DNA of 38,725 nt from Clostridia bacterium (GTDB lineage: Bacteria; Bacillota; Limnochordia; DTU080; RSA5), in NCBI GenBank assembly GCA_002919235.1, contig PKEX01000027.1:1-38725 (forward strand), given 5' to 3'. Below are positions 12,795-22,650 of the stretch, piece after piece (the first letter of the stretch is position 1; every line of letters begins with the position of its first letter). A model generated the notes under the pieces. It saw nothing but the letters and a program-made list of their open reading frames with translations, was not told the origin of the DNA and did not search any database. The translations under genes were made by a program, and so were the position numbers.

Positions 12795-13439
12795 CTACCG
12801 GCGTCCCGCCCCGGCCAGGGCGGCGAGAGTCTTCAGCGCCACCAGGATGATGACTGCGCCGCCCACGGGCTGGGCGATGCGGCCCAGCCTCTCGCCGAAC
12901 TTGCTCCCCGCTTCGAATCCCAGCTGGCAGAGGCCCCCGCCCACCAGCGCCGTCACGCCCAGCACGTGGGGCAGGAGGCCCCGGTCCAAAAGCCCCAGGC
13001 CCAGCCCGGTGGAGAAGGCGTCGATGTTCACCATCAGGCCCACCAGCGCCAGGCCCATCCGGCCCCGGAACAGCCGGATCTCGTCGCGGCGCCGCCCGCC
13101 GGACCCGTCCGTGATCAGCCCGATCCCCACCGCCACCAGCACCGTGGCGCCCAGCCCCGAGAGCACCCAGTGGACTTCCTGGTGCACGACGGCCGGGCGG
13201 CCGAGGAAGGGCAAGTGGCTCAAGAGCGCTCCCGCCAGGCCGGCCGCATCCAGCAGCCAGTGGAGCCCCACGGCCGCCAGGTGCCCCAGTCCCACCAAAG
13301 CCGCCTGCATCCCGCCGAACACGGCACTGACCAGCACGGTTCGCCGGGGCCCGCCCGGATCCATCGCCAGGCCCAGGCAGACGGAGAAGCAGTCCGCTCC
13401 GATGGCGAGCGCCAGCGCGACCACATCGGCCAAGCCCAC
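12795..13439 (-). CDS. mntP: Manganese efflux pump MntP
   Basis: The protein has 214 residues with six predicted membrane helices. The two helices with metal-coordinating Asp are recognisable: ALAIGADCFSVCLGLAM (helix 1) and NIDAFSTGLGLGLL (helix 4). Helices 3 and 4 are separated by a basic loop (GGRRRDEIRLFRGR). A GTG at 13439 with GGGGGGAG 6 bases upstream is the likely start; the frame runs further upstream without coding character. MntP (YwlD) lies beside ywlE in Bacillus as well. I saw no clear yybP-ykoY riboswitch in the 170 bases upstream. Confidence 0.88.
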   Translation of the reverse strand: MGLADVVALALAIGADCFSVCLGLAMDPGGPRRTVLVSAVFGGMQAALVGLGHLAAVGLHWLLDAAGLAGALLSHLPFLGRPAVVHQEVHWVLSGLGATVLVAVGIGLITDGSGGRRRDEIRLFRGRMGLALVGLMVNIDAFSTGLGLGLLDRGLLPHVLGVTALVGGGLCQLGFEAGSKFGERLGRIAQPVGGAVIILVALKTLAALAGAGRR

Positions 13440-13613
13440 GGGAGACTCCCCCCAGCGCCAAGGAGATGGAGCGGCGCACCGAACGCGCCTTGGCATGTAT
13501 ATTGAAGGAACCGGCGGCTCATGTGCCGGGGAGCTCGGGCAAAGGCTTATCCCGTTCCGCCCGTTGGGCATTCTCTAAGTTGAGCGTTCTCTCACTCGAA
13601 AGGAGGGGGAGCC

Positions 13614-13874
13614 GTGAGCGCGGCTTACCTGTGCCCTGTATGCCGGGCCAACCGGCAAGCCTTTGACTTGGTGTACAAGCTGGCGCAGGAGATCCGCAAG
13701 GACCCGGAGACGGGCAAGACGGTCTACCGCTCCGACGAGCTGGAGCTGATGCGCCGGGAGGACGGCCGGCCCGACATCGACGTGAAGTGCCGGCAGTGCG
13801 GGTACGCCGGGGCCGAACAGTCCTTCGTCCGCGCCGCCCGGAGGGACCAGCGCTCAGCCCTCCCGGCCTTCTAG
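13614..13874 (+). CDS. Small zinc-ribbon protein of unknown function
   Basis: The protein has 86 residues. An excellent ribosome site AAAGGAGGGG lies 6 bases before the GTG start. Two Cys pairs, CPVC near the N-terminus and CRQC at about residues 63-66, are 50 residues apart and look like a zinc ribbon holding a charged helical middle part. It is the only plus-strand gene within a long minus-strand block. Its stop overlaps tail-to-tail with that of the deacetylase-acetyltransferase gene (shared CTAG at 13871-13874). I do not recognise a family; a nucleic-acid or protein-binding role is only a guess from the ribbon. Confidence 0.75.
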   Translation: MSAAYLCPVCRANRQAFDLVYKLAQEIRKDPETGKTVYRSDELELMRREDGRPDIDVKCRQCGYAGAEQSFVRAARRDQRSALPAF

Positions 13875-15859
13875 ACCCGCTCTTCCTGCAGGTCCAGGAG
13901 CATGACGGACCAGGCGCCGCCGGAGTCGTGCATGGTGCCCATGGCCTCAAAACCCAGGCTCTGGTAAACCCGGATGGCCGCCTCGTTCCACGGGCGCACC
14001 TCCAGGCGCACCTTGCCGACCCCGTGGGCTGCAAATCGGGCCAGGGCGTGGCGGATGAGCTGGGTGGCGATGCCCCTCCCCCGGTACCCGGGAGCCACCG
14101 CGACCGAGAGGATCCGGGCGTCGGCCGCGAGCTCGCCGGCCACCGCCGACCGGACGAACTGGAGCTTGTCGAGGAAGAGGAGGCGCAAGGGGGTCCAGCC
14201 CAGGCGGAGCCGCCCTCGGAGCCACCCGGCCAGCCACCGCAGGGCGTAGCGCCGGGAGACCGCGGCCCGCCACAGCCGCCGCAACGAGACCGGCGCGCAC
14301 ACGTAGCCCACCACCTTCCCCTCGGCCACCGCCACCATCAGCGCGCCCGGCTCCGCTTCGAAGCAGAGGCGGAACATCTCCTGGATCAAGCGGAGCGGCG
14401 GCGGTTCTTTGAAGAGATGGAGCAGGCTCTCCCGGAAACTTTCCGCGAAGATCGCGGCGCACGGCGCAAGATCCGCCGCCGTCGCGGCGGCGCAGACCAC
14501 GCTGGGAGCGCCCTCCTGCTCCTGCCAGCCGGGCAGGTGGAGGAGGTGGTATCCCGACCGGTCGATCCCGATCCCCCGGGAGCGGGTCTCCACTGCCACG
14601 AACACCTTTCTCGGAAAACCGAGGAGCTCCGCGGGGATGGCCAGTTCCAGCCGGCGGCCCGCGGCCCGCGCCACGACCTCCCGCAGGAGCTCTGGGCGGG
14701 CCCCCGTCACCTCCATCACGCGGTGAGGCGGCTTGAGCCGCAGGACCAGTCGACGGGTGCGGGGGCAGTCCGAAAGGATCACCCGGTACTCGACGTCGCC
14801 TGCCACGCGCCCCGCCATTTCGAGCCGGAGAAAGAGGTGAGCGCGGCCGGCCTGCGCGTAGACGGCGGCGATGTCCCCGGCCCGCTCCACCTGCTTGGTC
14901 ACGGAATCGCCCACCGCATCCAGGATCTGCGGCTTCTGCGGCCACGGCGCGGCCTCGCCTCCGATCAGCGGCTCCGGCTGCTCCCGGCTGCACGGGGGGA
15001 CCTCCCCGTCCTTGCCGACGGCGAACACCTCGCTCCGCCGCACGAAGCTAGTCAAAAAGCGCCCCAGAGGGGGAATCTGGCTGCGGTACATCAGGATGGC
15101 CTGGTACTTGCGGCGAATCTCGGAGGTGGTGCCCACCACTTCCACCCAGCGCTGGCCCAGGCCTGCCAGCGCGGGGGGAGGCTCCAGGGCCTTCCGGGCG
15201 TTGGGACCCCGGGGACTGGGCCAGCCCCCCTTGTGCACCACGTAGTAAAGGCGCCGGCAGCCCTGCATCCAGGAGGCTTCGCCGGCCAGCGCCTCCAAGG
15301 CGTAGGTGACAAAGGCGGAGGCCACCGCGTGATCCCTGTGCGCGTCTTGGGGATGCGGGTAGACGCAGAGGGTGGGCCGCAGCCGGCGCAGCAGCGCGAT
15401 GAGGTCGTCCGCCAGCGCTTCGCCGGCGTGCGGGGCCCGGGGCGTCAGGATCCCGTCGTAGGGCGACGCCTCCTGCAGGGTAAAGGGGGAACGGTACGGT
15501 TTCTCCCGGCTCCAGTGCTGCTCCCACAAGGCGGCCAAGCCCCGGTCGGGATAGCCCAGGAACGTCACGTGCGCCGGGTCGACGCCGATGTGGCCCAGCG
15601 CCCGCAGCGACTCCCGGCGCCGGGTGGCGCCCAGGCTCTCGGTCCGGCGGGTGGCCACCCTTTTCCCCACGGGCGTCGGCCCCGCGTAGCCGAACGCGTC
15701 TCCCAGCGTCAGCAGGACCACGTGAACGCGAGCGCCGGCGGCCAGCGCCTTTTGGATGATGAGCCCCGCCGCGATCAGCTCGTCGTCGGGATGGGGCGCC
15801 ACCACCAGCAGCCGGTCTTCCTTGGAAAGCGCGAGCCGGGGCAGCGAGCGGGCCGTCAC
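13871..15859 (-). CDS. PIG-L/LmbE-type deacetylase fused to a GNAT acetyltransferase
   Basis: The protein has 662 residues in three parts. Residues 1-260 are a PIG-L/LmbE zinc deacetylase with APHPDDE at 21-27 and a second metal motif DAHRDHAVA. The middle (about 300-445) is beta-rich and resembles a CBM9/DOMON-like sandwich (ILDAVGDSVTKQ, then AHLFLRLEMAG); this is a weak assignment. The C-terminus (about 465-662) is a GNAT domain with the acetyl-CoA loop VAPGYRGRGIATQLI and the late motif NEAAIRVYQSLGF. No signal peptide is seen, so it should be cytoplasmic. The GTG start overlaps the tsaC stop by four bases and has GGGGAG 8 bases upstream. PIG-L enzymes remove acetyl from N-acetylglucosaminyl compounds (for example BshB and MshB in thiol synthesis) and GNATs add acetyl, so both steps may act on one aminosugar-type substrate; the substrate is unknown. 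Confidence 0.85.
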   Translation of the reverse strand: MTARSLPRLALSKEDRLLVVAPHPDDELIAAGLIIQKALAAGARVHVVLLTLGDAFGYAGPTPVGKRVATRRTESLGATRRRESLRALGHIGVDPAHVTFLGYPDRGLAALWEQHWSREKPYRSPFTLQEASPYDGILTPRAPHAGEALADDLIALLRRLRPTLCVYPHPQDAHRDHAVASAFVTYALEALAGEASWMQGCRRLYYVVHKGGWPSPRGPNARKALEPPPALAGLGQRWVEVVGTTSEIRRKYQAILMYRSQIPPLGRFLTSFVRRSEVFAVGKDGEVPPCSREQPEPLIGGEAAPWPQKPQILDAVGDSVTKQVERAGDIAAVYAQAGRAHLFLRLEMAGRVAGDVEYRVILSDCPRTRRLVLRLKPPHRVMEVTGARPELLREVVARAAGRRLELAIPAELLGFPRKVFVAVETRSRGIGIDRSGYHLLHLPGWQEQEGAPSVVCAAATAADLAPCAAIFAESFRESLLHLFKEPPPLRLIQEMFRLCFEAEPGALMVAVAEGKVVGYVCAPVSLRRLWRAAVSRRYALRWLAGWLRGRLRLGWTPLRLLFLDKLQFVRSAVAGELAADARILSVAVAPGYRGRGIATQLIRHALARFAAHGVGKVRLEVRPWNEAAIRVYQSLGFEAMGTMHDSGGAWSVMLLDLQEERV

Positions 15860-16956
15860 GGAGCCGTCTCCCCGCCTCCGCCGGCGGCTTCAAAGCCGCG
15901 CTGCGCCAAGGCGCCGGCGTCCATCTCCCTTCCTCCCGCGGCCCTCCGCATGCGGTCCATCAGCGCCCGGCCGATGCCGGCTTCGGGGTACGCTTCCATG
16001 ACGATCAGCTCGACTCCGGGAAGGTCGACCTCCCGCAGCCCGCGGTACAGCCGGCGGGCCGCCTCTTCGGGCCGCTCCCGCCCGCCCAGGAGGAAAAGCC
16101 GCTCCGGCCGCCGCGCGAGCCGGGCCGCCGTCTCGTCCGAGAGGAGAAACGCAGCCCGGGACGGGCCGGCTCCCGTCTCGAGCACTTGGTTGATCGCCCG
16201 CGCGATCTCCCCGGGGCTGCCGCGGACCACCACCGCCCGGGCCCGGGGAGCGTAGTGCCGGTACTTGAGACCGGGCGAGCGAGGCGCTTCCCCGGCGGCG
16301 GGCACCGCCTCCCGCACCGGGCCGATGACCGCCTCCAGCTCCTCGCGGCTCACCCCGCCCGGCCGCAGGACCACGGGGGGCGTCACCGTCACGTCGATGA
16401 CGGTCGACTCCACGCCCACCCCGGTCTCGCCGCCGTCCAGCACGCCGTCGATCCGGCCCTCGAGGTCTTCCAGCACGTGCTCCGCCCGGGTGGGGCTGGG
16501 TCTTCCCGACAGGTTGGCGCTGGGCGCGGCCACGGGAACGCCCGCCGCCTCCAGCAAGGCCAGGGCCACCGGATGGGCGGGGATCCGGACCGCAACCGTG
16601 GGCAGCCCGGCCGTGGTCTCCCGCGGCACCGCAGGGTCGGCCTCCACGACCAGGGTGAGTGGCCCGGGCCAGAACGCTTCCGCCAGGCGGACGGCCGCTT
16701 CGGGAAGCGCCCGTGCGAGGGCAAAGGCTTCCTCCGGGCAGCGGGTGTGGACGATGAGGGGGTTGTCGGCCGGGCGGCCCTTGGCGGCAAAGACGGCCCG
16801 CACCGCGGCGGGATCCAGGGCGTGGGCCCCCAGGCCGTACACCGTCTCGGTGGGAAATGCCAAGAGCCCGCCGCGGCGCAGCACCATGGCGGCCTCTTCG
16901 ATGACACCGGGATCGGGACAGGCAGGATCCACCCGCAGGAGCCTCGTCCGGATCAT
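15856..16956 (-). CDS. tsaC: L-threonylcarbamoyladenylate synthase (TsaC/Sua5, long form)
   Basis: The protein has 366 residues and makes threonylcarbamoyl-AMP for the t6A37 modification of ANN-decoding tRNAs. The YrdC domain (residues 10-215) shows FPTETVYGLGAHALD, the KGRP substrate motif and PSANLSGRPSPT. A linker with GLKYRHYAPRA leads to the C-terminal Sua5 domain (about 240-345). The C-terminal tail is Gly/Glu-rich. AAGGAG lies 9 bases before the ATG, 6 bases after prmC. The position next to prmC and prfA is classical; B. subtilis calls it ywlC. Confidence 0.94.
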   Translation of the reverse strand: MIRTRLLRVDPACPDPGVIEEAAMVLRRGGLLAFPTETVYGLGAHALDPAAVRAVFAAKGRPADNPLIVHTRCPEEAFALARALPEAAVRLAEAFWPGPLTLVVEADPAVPRETTAGLPTVAVRIPAHPVALALLEAAGVPVAAPSANLSGRPSPTRAEHVLEDLEGRIDGVLDGGETGVGVESTVIDVTVTPPVVLRPGGVSREELEAVIGPVREAVPAAGEAPRSPGLKYRHYAPRARAVVVRGSPGEIARAINQVLETGAGPSRAAFLLSDETAARLARRPERLFLLGGRERPEEAARRLYRGLREVDLPGVELIVMEAYPEAGIGRALMDRMRRAAGGREMDAGALAQRGFEAAGGGGETAP

Positions 16957-16962
16957 GGCCGC

Positions 16963-17832
16963 CTACTCCTTCGCCATGACCGCGACCCGGTCGCGGCCGG
17001 CTAGATCCTGGACGAGCCACGCGGAGGCGTAGCCCCGGGCCCGGGCCAGCTCCAGCACGGCTTCGCCCTGGTCATGTCCGATCTCCAGCGCGAGAAAGCC
17101 CCGGGGGACCAGGCGCGGCCAGGCCTCCTGGATCAAGCGGCGGATGAGATCGAGGCCGTCGGCGCCGCCCAGCAGCGCTCCTCTGGGCTCGTAGAGCCGC
17201 ACGTCCGGAGGGAGGTGCTCCCACTGGCTTTCCGCGATGTACGGCGGGTTGGAGAGGATGGCGTGGAAGAGGACCCCCTGCAGGGGTTCGAGCAAGTCGC
17301 CCCGGACCAGCTGGACCCTGCCGGAAAGGCCGAGGCGAGCCAGATTCTCCGCCGCGAGCTCCAGCGCCCCGGCGTCGATGTCGGTCGCCGTCACGCGGGC
17401 GCGCGGCTCGCCTTTGGCCACGCCCGCGGCGATGGCGCCCGATCCGGTGCCGATGTCCGCCACGTCAAGGCACGCCTCGCCCGCAAAGCGGCGGCCCAGC
17501 TCCGCCAAGGCGGTCTCCACCAGGTGCTCCGTCTCGGGCCGGGGGATGAGGCAGCGCCGGTCCACCTTCAGTTCCAACGAGTAGAACTCCCGCTTTCCGG
17601 TGATGTAGGCCACGGGCTCCCGCCGCGCCCTCCTGGCGATGCGCTGGCGGTACGCATCCACTTCCAGGCGGGTGAGCGGGCGGTCGTGCTGCACGTAGAG
17701 CTGGATCCGCTCGATGCCCAAAAGGTCTGCCAGCAGCACTTCCGCATCGAGGCGCGGGCTTTCCACGCCGCTGGCGTCCAGGTGGCCCGTCGCGAGCTGC
17801 AGGTAATCCATCACGGTCCGGGGAGACGCCAC
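16963..17832 (-). CDS. prmC: Peptide chain release factor N5-glutamine methyltransferase
   Basis: The protein has 289 residues and methylates the Gln of the GGQ motif in release factors using S-adenosylmethionine. An N-terminal helical domain (1-75) is followed by a Rossmann methyltransferase with LIPRPETEHLVE, the SAM loop DIGTGSGAIA and the catalytic NPPY. The start is a GTG 5 bases after prfA, whose last codons supply the GGAGG ribosome site, so the enzyme is coupled to its own substrate gene. Confidence 0.95.
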   Translation of the reverse strand: MASPRTVMDYLQLATGHLDASGVESPRLDAEVLLADLLGIERIQLYVQHDRPLTRLEVDAYRQRIARRARREPVAYITGKREFYSLELKVDRRCLIPRPETEHLVETALAELGRRFAGEACLDVADIGTGSGAIAAGVAKGEPRARVTATDIDAGALELAAENLARLGLSGRVQLVRGDLLEPLQGVLFHAILSNPPYIAESQWEHLPPDVRLYEPRGALLGGADGLDLIRRLIQEAWPRLVPRGFLALEIGHDQGEAVLELARARGYASAWLVQDLAGRDRVAVMAKE

Positions 17833-17837
17833 CGGCT

Positions 17838-18917
<1,080 letters not shown>

Positions 18918-19029
18918 GCGCATCCCCCACCTCGCGCAAAAGTACGCCGCCCGGGCTCCCGGGGACGCCCCGGCGGCAGGGACCTTCCGCGCGATCGAAA
19001 CCGGCGGATTCACTCACAACCACGGAAAG

Positions 19030-19932
19030 CTATGGAACGATCAGGCGCGACTCGGGCGCCGCCTTGCCGTCGGCCAGCAGGACGGCCCGCAGCGACTGGA
19101 TGGCCACTTCGATCTGCTCGTCGTCGGGCTCGCGCGTCGTCAGCCTCTGGGTCCACATGCCCGGCCGCGAGAGGACGTCGATGATCCACGGGCTGTCCTT
19201 GCGGCCCGCGAGCCGGATCAGCTCGTACGAGATCCCCGCCACCACCGGCAGGAGGGCCAGGTGCAGGAGGACTCGCTGCAGAAACGGCGGCCTTCCGAAA
19301 AAGCTGAAGACGAAAATGCTCACCAGCAGGACAAAGATGATGAAGCTGGTGCCGCACCGCTTGTGGATCAGGCTGTGCGAACGGACCGCCTCCACGGTGA
19401 GCGGATCGCCCGCCTCATAGCAGTTGATGGCCTTGTGCTCCGCCCCGTGGTATTGAAAGACCCGGCGGATGTCCTTCATCAACGAGATGGCCGCGACGTA
19501 CGCCAGGAAGAAGGCGATCTTGATCAGCCCTTCCACCGTGTTGAGCAGCACGTTGCTGGCGATGTACCCCTGGATCTGCCGGATGACGAACGCGGGCAGC
19601 ACGATGAAGAGGCCCACGGTGAGCAGGAGCGAAAGAGCCAGGGTCAGCGCGATCTCTTTGGGGCCCAGCTGCTCCTCTTCTTCGCCGGCGAACTGGCTCG
19701 CCGAGTAGTTGAGCGCCCGGATGCCCAGCACCAGCGCCTCCACCAGCGCGACGCTGCCCCGGATCAGCGGCCGTTTCAAAATGGGAAAGCGCTCCGTCAC
19801 GGACGAGATCTTCTCCTCTTTGGTCACGATCTCGCCGCTGGGCTTGCGCACGGCGATGGCAAGGCTCGTCTGCCCCCGCATCATCACGCCTTCGATGACG
19901 GCCTGGCCGCCGTAGTAGAAGCTCTCCGCCAC
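19030..19932 (-). CDS. DUF1385 (YqhQ-type) membrane protein
   Basis: The protein has about 300 residues. The start carries YYGGQAVIEGVMMRG, the hallmark of this family. Four to five hydrophobic helices (about residues 90-245) surround the conserved HGAEHKAINCYEAG motif, whose His and Glu residues suggest a metal site; biochemical function is unknown. The likely start is the GTG at 19932, with GAGGGG 8 bases upstream; a GTG three codons earlier is too close to that site. Genes of this family often lie beside prfA in Bacillota, as here. Confidence 0.88.
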   Translation of the reverse strand: MAESFYYGGQAVIEGVMMRGQTSLAIAVRKPSGEIVTKEEKISSVTERFPILKRPLIRGSVALVEALVLGIRALNYSASQFAGEEEEQLGPKEIALTLALSLLLTVGLFIVLPAFVIRQIQGYIASNVLLNTVEGLIKIAFFLAYVAAISLMKDIRRVFQYHGAEHKAINCYEAGDPLTVEAVRSHSLIHKRCGTSFIIFVLLVSIFVFSFFGRPPFLQRVLLHLALLPVVAGISYELIRLAGRKDSPWIIDVLSRPGMWTQRLTTREPDDEQIEVAIQSLRAVLLADGKAAPESRLIVP

Positions 19933-19960
19933 CCTTTTCACCCCTCGAGCTGACCCTTTT

Positions 19961-19969
19961 ATTTTATCA
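19961..19969 (-). promoter_or_regulatory. Possible extended -10 promoter before the DUF1385-prfA block
   Basis: TGATAAAAT on the minus strand matches an extended -10 (TG-n-TAAAAT) in an isolated AT-rich patch just after the hflX stop. No good -35 element lies at the right distance, so this is tentative. The expected transcript would start about 20 bases before the DUF1385 start codon. Confidence 0.45.
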
Positions 19970-19977
19970 CAAGCCCG

Positions 19978-21270
19978 TCAACTCCCGGAGGGCTTCTCCG
20001 AGGCCTCGTACGCCTGGATCCGCTGGGCCAGGCTCGCCCGCAGCTCCGCTTCGACCTCGATGCAATCGCCCTTGTACTCCTCCCGCAGCACTTTGCCGTG
20101 CCCGTGAATCCACGAGATCACGTGGGCGTCGCGATACGGCACGGCGTACACCCGCCGGACGCTGCTCTCGGGCAGCGCCTCGCCGATGATCTCGAGCAGC
20201 CGGTCGAGGCCTTCGCCCGTCAGGGCGGAGATGGCCACCGCGCGGGGCGTGCGGCTCACCGCGGAGCCCACCTCCACCGGATCCGCCCGGTCTGCCTTGT
20301 TGTACGCCGTCACCATGGGCTTATCCGCGGCCCCCAGCTCCTCCAGGGTCTGATAGACGGCCCGGGCCTGGTCGTACCAGTCGGGGCTGGAAATGTCCAC
20401 CACGTGGACCAGGAGGTCAGCGAAGAGCACCTCCTCCAGCGTGGCCCGGAACGCCGCCACCAGCTGGTGCGGGAGCTTGCGGACAAACCCCACCGTGTCC
20501 ACCAGCAGCACGCTGCCGCCTTCCGGGAGGGCCGCCTGGCGCACGGTGGGATCCAGGGTGGCAAAGAGCCGGTCGTCCGCGTACACCCCCGCGCCCGTGA
20601 GCCGGTTGAGGAGGGTCGACTTGCCGGCATTGGTGTAGCCCACCAGCGCGCAGACCGGGGCCAAGGCGGCCTCGCGCCCGCGCCGCTGCAGGGCCCGCTG
20701 CCGGCGCACTTCCTCCAGGTCCCGGCGGATTTCCGCCATCCGGGTGCGGATGCGGCGGCGGTCCACTTCCAGCTTGGTCTCGCCGGGGCCCCGGGTGCCG
20801 ATCCCGCCGCCCAGCCGCGAGAGGCTGGTCCCGATCCCGGCCAGCCGGGGCAAGAGATACGCCAGCTGCGCCAGCTCCACCTGGAGCTTTCCTTCCTTGG
20901 TGCGGGCCCTCTGGGCGAAGATGTCGAGGATGAGCTGCGTGCGGTCGACCACCTTCACCTCCAGCGCCCGCTCCAGGTTGCGGGACTGGGCGGGAGACAG
21001 CTCGTCATCGAAGATCACCAGATCCGCCGAGCGTTCTTCGGCCAGCGCCTTCAGCTCCTCCACCTTTCCCGAGCCCAAGTACGTCGCGGGGTCGGGGCGC
21101 TTGAGGCTTTGGATGAGCCGTCCCACCACCACGGCTCCGGCGCTTTCCGCCAGCCGCTGGAGCTCGTCGAGGCTCTCCTCCAGGTTCCAAGGGCTTCCCG
21201 GAAGGTCGAGCCCCACCAGCACACAGCGCTCGGCGTCTTGCTCACGGCTGGCGACGAGGTCGACGTTCAT
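19978..21270 (-). CDS. hflX: Ribosome-associated GTPase HflX
   Basis: The protein has 430 residues and is a ribosome-splitting or rescue GTPase. The N-terminal HflX domain ([20 protein letters not shown], then [12 protein letters not shown]) is followed by a coiled segment with [18 protein letters not shown]. The G domain has GYTNAGKST (G1), [10 protein letters not shown] (G3) and NKAD (G4). The C-terminal domain is short. AGGAGG lies 9 bases before the ATG at 21270; two earlier in-frame ATGs are too close to that site. It is transcribed away from dinB. Confidence 0.94.
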   Translation of the reverse strand: MNVDLVASREQDAERCVLVGLDLPGSPWNLEESLDELQRLAESAGAVVVGRLIQSLKRPDPATYLGSGKVEELKALAEERSADLVIFDDELSPAQSRNLERALEVKVVDRTQLILDIFAQRARTKEGKLQVELAQLAYLLPRLAGIGTSLSRLGGGIGTRGPGETKLEVDRRRIRTRMAEIRRDLEEVRRQRALQRRGREAALAPVCALVGYTNAGKSTLLNRLTGAGVYADDRLFATLDPTVRQAALPEGGSVLLVDTVGFVRKLPHQLVAAFRATLEEVLFADLLVHVVDISSPDWYDQARAVYQTLEELGAADKPMVTAYNKADRADPVEVGSAVSRTPRAVAISALTGEGLDRLLEIIGEALPESSVRRVYAVPYRDAHVISWIHGHGKVLREEYKGDCIEVEAELRASLAQRIQAYEASEKPSGS

Positions 21271-21372
21271 CCCCATGCACCTCCTCACGAGGCAAACGGC
21301 GGCGCCAGGAGACGGCCGCCGGCCGGGCGAAGCTAGGATACACCTACATCACGGCACAGGTGAGTTGTTTCG

Positions 21373-22566
21373 ATGGCTTCCGGCACGTTCCCGCGCACCG
21401 TCGTCCATGTCGACATGGACGCGTTCTTCGCCAGCGTCGAAACGCTCCTTCACCCGGAGTACCGGGGAAAACCGCTGGTGGTCGGGGCCGATCCGAAAAT
21501 CGGCCGCGGCGTGGTCTCCACCTGCAATTACGAAGCGAGGAAATACGGCATCCACTCGGCCATGCCCATCCGGGAGGCGTACCGGCGGTGCCCCCACGCC
21601 ATCTTTGTCCGGCCCGACTTTGCCAGCTACGAACGGTACTCCCGCATGGTGCGGGTCGTGCTCGACCGCTTTTCGCCGCGGGTAGAGCCCCTCTCCATCG
21701 ACGAGGCGTTCCTCGACATGACCGGCTGCGAGCACTTCTACCCGTCGCTGCGCGCCATGGGGCTCGCGATCAAGGAGGCGATCCGCGAGGCCACCGGGCT
21801 CACCGCCTCCGTAGGAGTCGCTCCCAACAAGTTCCTGGCCAAGCTGGCCTCGGACTTCGACAAGCCCGACGGGCTGGTCGTCGTCGAACCCGGCCAGGTG
21901 CAGGCCTTCTTGGACCCCCTGCCGGTGGAGAAGGTCTGGGGCGTCGGGCAAAAGGGAGCCAGCCGCCTGAGAGCCCACGGCATCGCCACGGTGGCCGACC
22001 TTCGCCGCCGCTCCCTGGCCTGGCTGCGCCGGGAGTTCGGCCCCGCCTTCGGCGAACACCTCTACCAGCTGGCCCGGGGGATCGACCACCGCAGCGTCGA
22101 GCCCTACAGCGAGCCGCAGTCCATGAGCCGGGAGATCACTTTCGACGTCGACGTGGAGGATCCCTCACGCCTGAGGAGCGTCCTCGCGAGCCTGGTGGCC
22201 GACGTGGGCGCGCGCCTTCGGCGAGAAGGCCGCTGGGCCCGCACGGTGACGCTCAAGGTGCGCTACCCCGACTTCACCACCATCACCCGGCGCCGCACGG
22301 CGGACAGGGCCTTTCAGGACGACGACCGCATCTTCGCGCTGGCCTCGGCCCTCCTGGGCTCTGTCGACACCCGCCGTCCCGTGCGGCTCCTGGGCGTGGG
22401 CGTCAGCGACTTCGTCGAAACCCAACAGATCTCTCTCTTTGAGGACGACACCCGCAGCGAAGCGGTGAGCCGGGTGATGGACGCCATCAACCAGCGGGCG
22501 GGGCGGCGCCTGATCAAGCGGGGGCGGGAGCTCTACCGTCCCGGGCCTCCGCCTTCCAGCCCCTGA
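21373..22566 (+). CDS. dinB: DNA polymerase IV (Y family)
   Basis: The protein has 397 residues and is an error-prone polymerase for translesion synthesis. The catalytic motifs VDMDAFFASVE and SIDEAFLDMTG, the thumb segment VWGVGQKGASRLRAHGI and the little-finger domain are all present. A clamp-binding motif QISLFED lies near the C-terminus, so it should bind the beta clamp. AGGTGAG lies about 9 bases before the ATG. I saw no LexA-type operator in the 100-base gap to hflX and only a weak -10 candidate (TAGGAT near 21333). Confidence 0.95.
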   Translation: MASGTFPRTVVHVDMDAFFASVETLLHPEYRGKPLVVGADPKIGRGVVSTCNYEARKYGIHSAMPIREAYRRCPHAIFVRPDFASYERYSRMVRVVLDRFSPRVEPLSIDEAFLDMTGCEHFYPSLRAMGLAIKEAIREATGLTASVGVAPNKFLAKLASDFDKPDGLVVVEPGQVQAFLDPLPVEKVWGVGQKGASRLRAHGIATVADLRRRSLAWLRREFGPAFGEHLYQLARGIDHRSVEPYSEPQSMSREITFDVDVEDPSRLRSVLASLVADVGARLRREGRWARTVTLKVRYPDFTTITRRRTADRAFQDDDRIFALASALLGSVDTRRPVRLLGVGVSDFVETQQISLFEDDTRSEAVSRVMDAINQRAGRRLIKRGRELYRPGPPPSSP

Positions 22567-22572
22567 AACAAG

Positions 22573-22599
22573 TTGAGCCCCGGGCGGGCCGGGGCTCAA
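22573..22599. terminator. Terminator-like hairpin between dinB and codY
   Basis: A perfect 11-base inverted repeat (22573-22583 and 22589-22599, five-base loop) begins 7 bases after the dinB stop, between the convergent dinB and codY genes. The T-tract is poor on both sides (GCTCTC on the plus strand, CTTGTTTC on the minus strand), so termination strength is uncertain. Confidence 0.5.
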
Positions 22600-22650
22600 G
22601 CTCTCGAGCAGCGGTCCTCGGCTGGGGGCTCCTGCCGGACCCCGCGCGCT

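Noticed and set aside
13440-13613. A yybP-ykoY manganese riboswitch before mntP
   Set aside because: I could not find the conserved junction sequences or the long three-way stem; only unrelated short repeats are present.
21271-21372. An SOS (LexA) box between hflX and dinB
   Set aside because: Neither the Bacillus-type GAAC-N4-GTTC core nor the E. coli-type CTG-N10-CAG spacing is convincing in the gap.
22601-22650. A small gene or second terminator between dinB and codY
   Set aside because: No ribosome site, T-run or coding pattern was seen; only the hairpin at 22573-22599 is supported.
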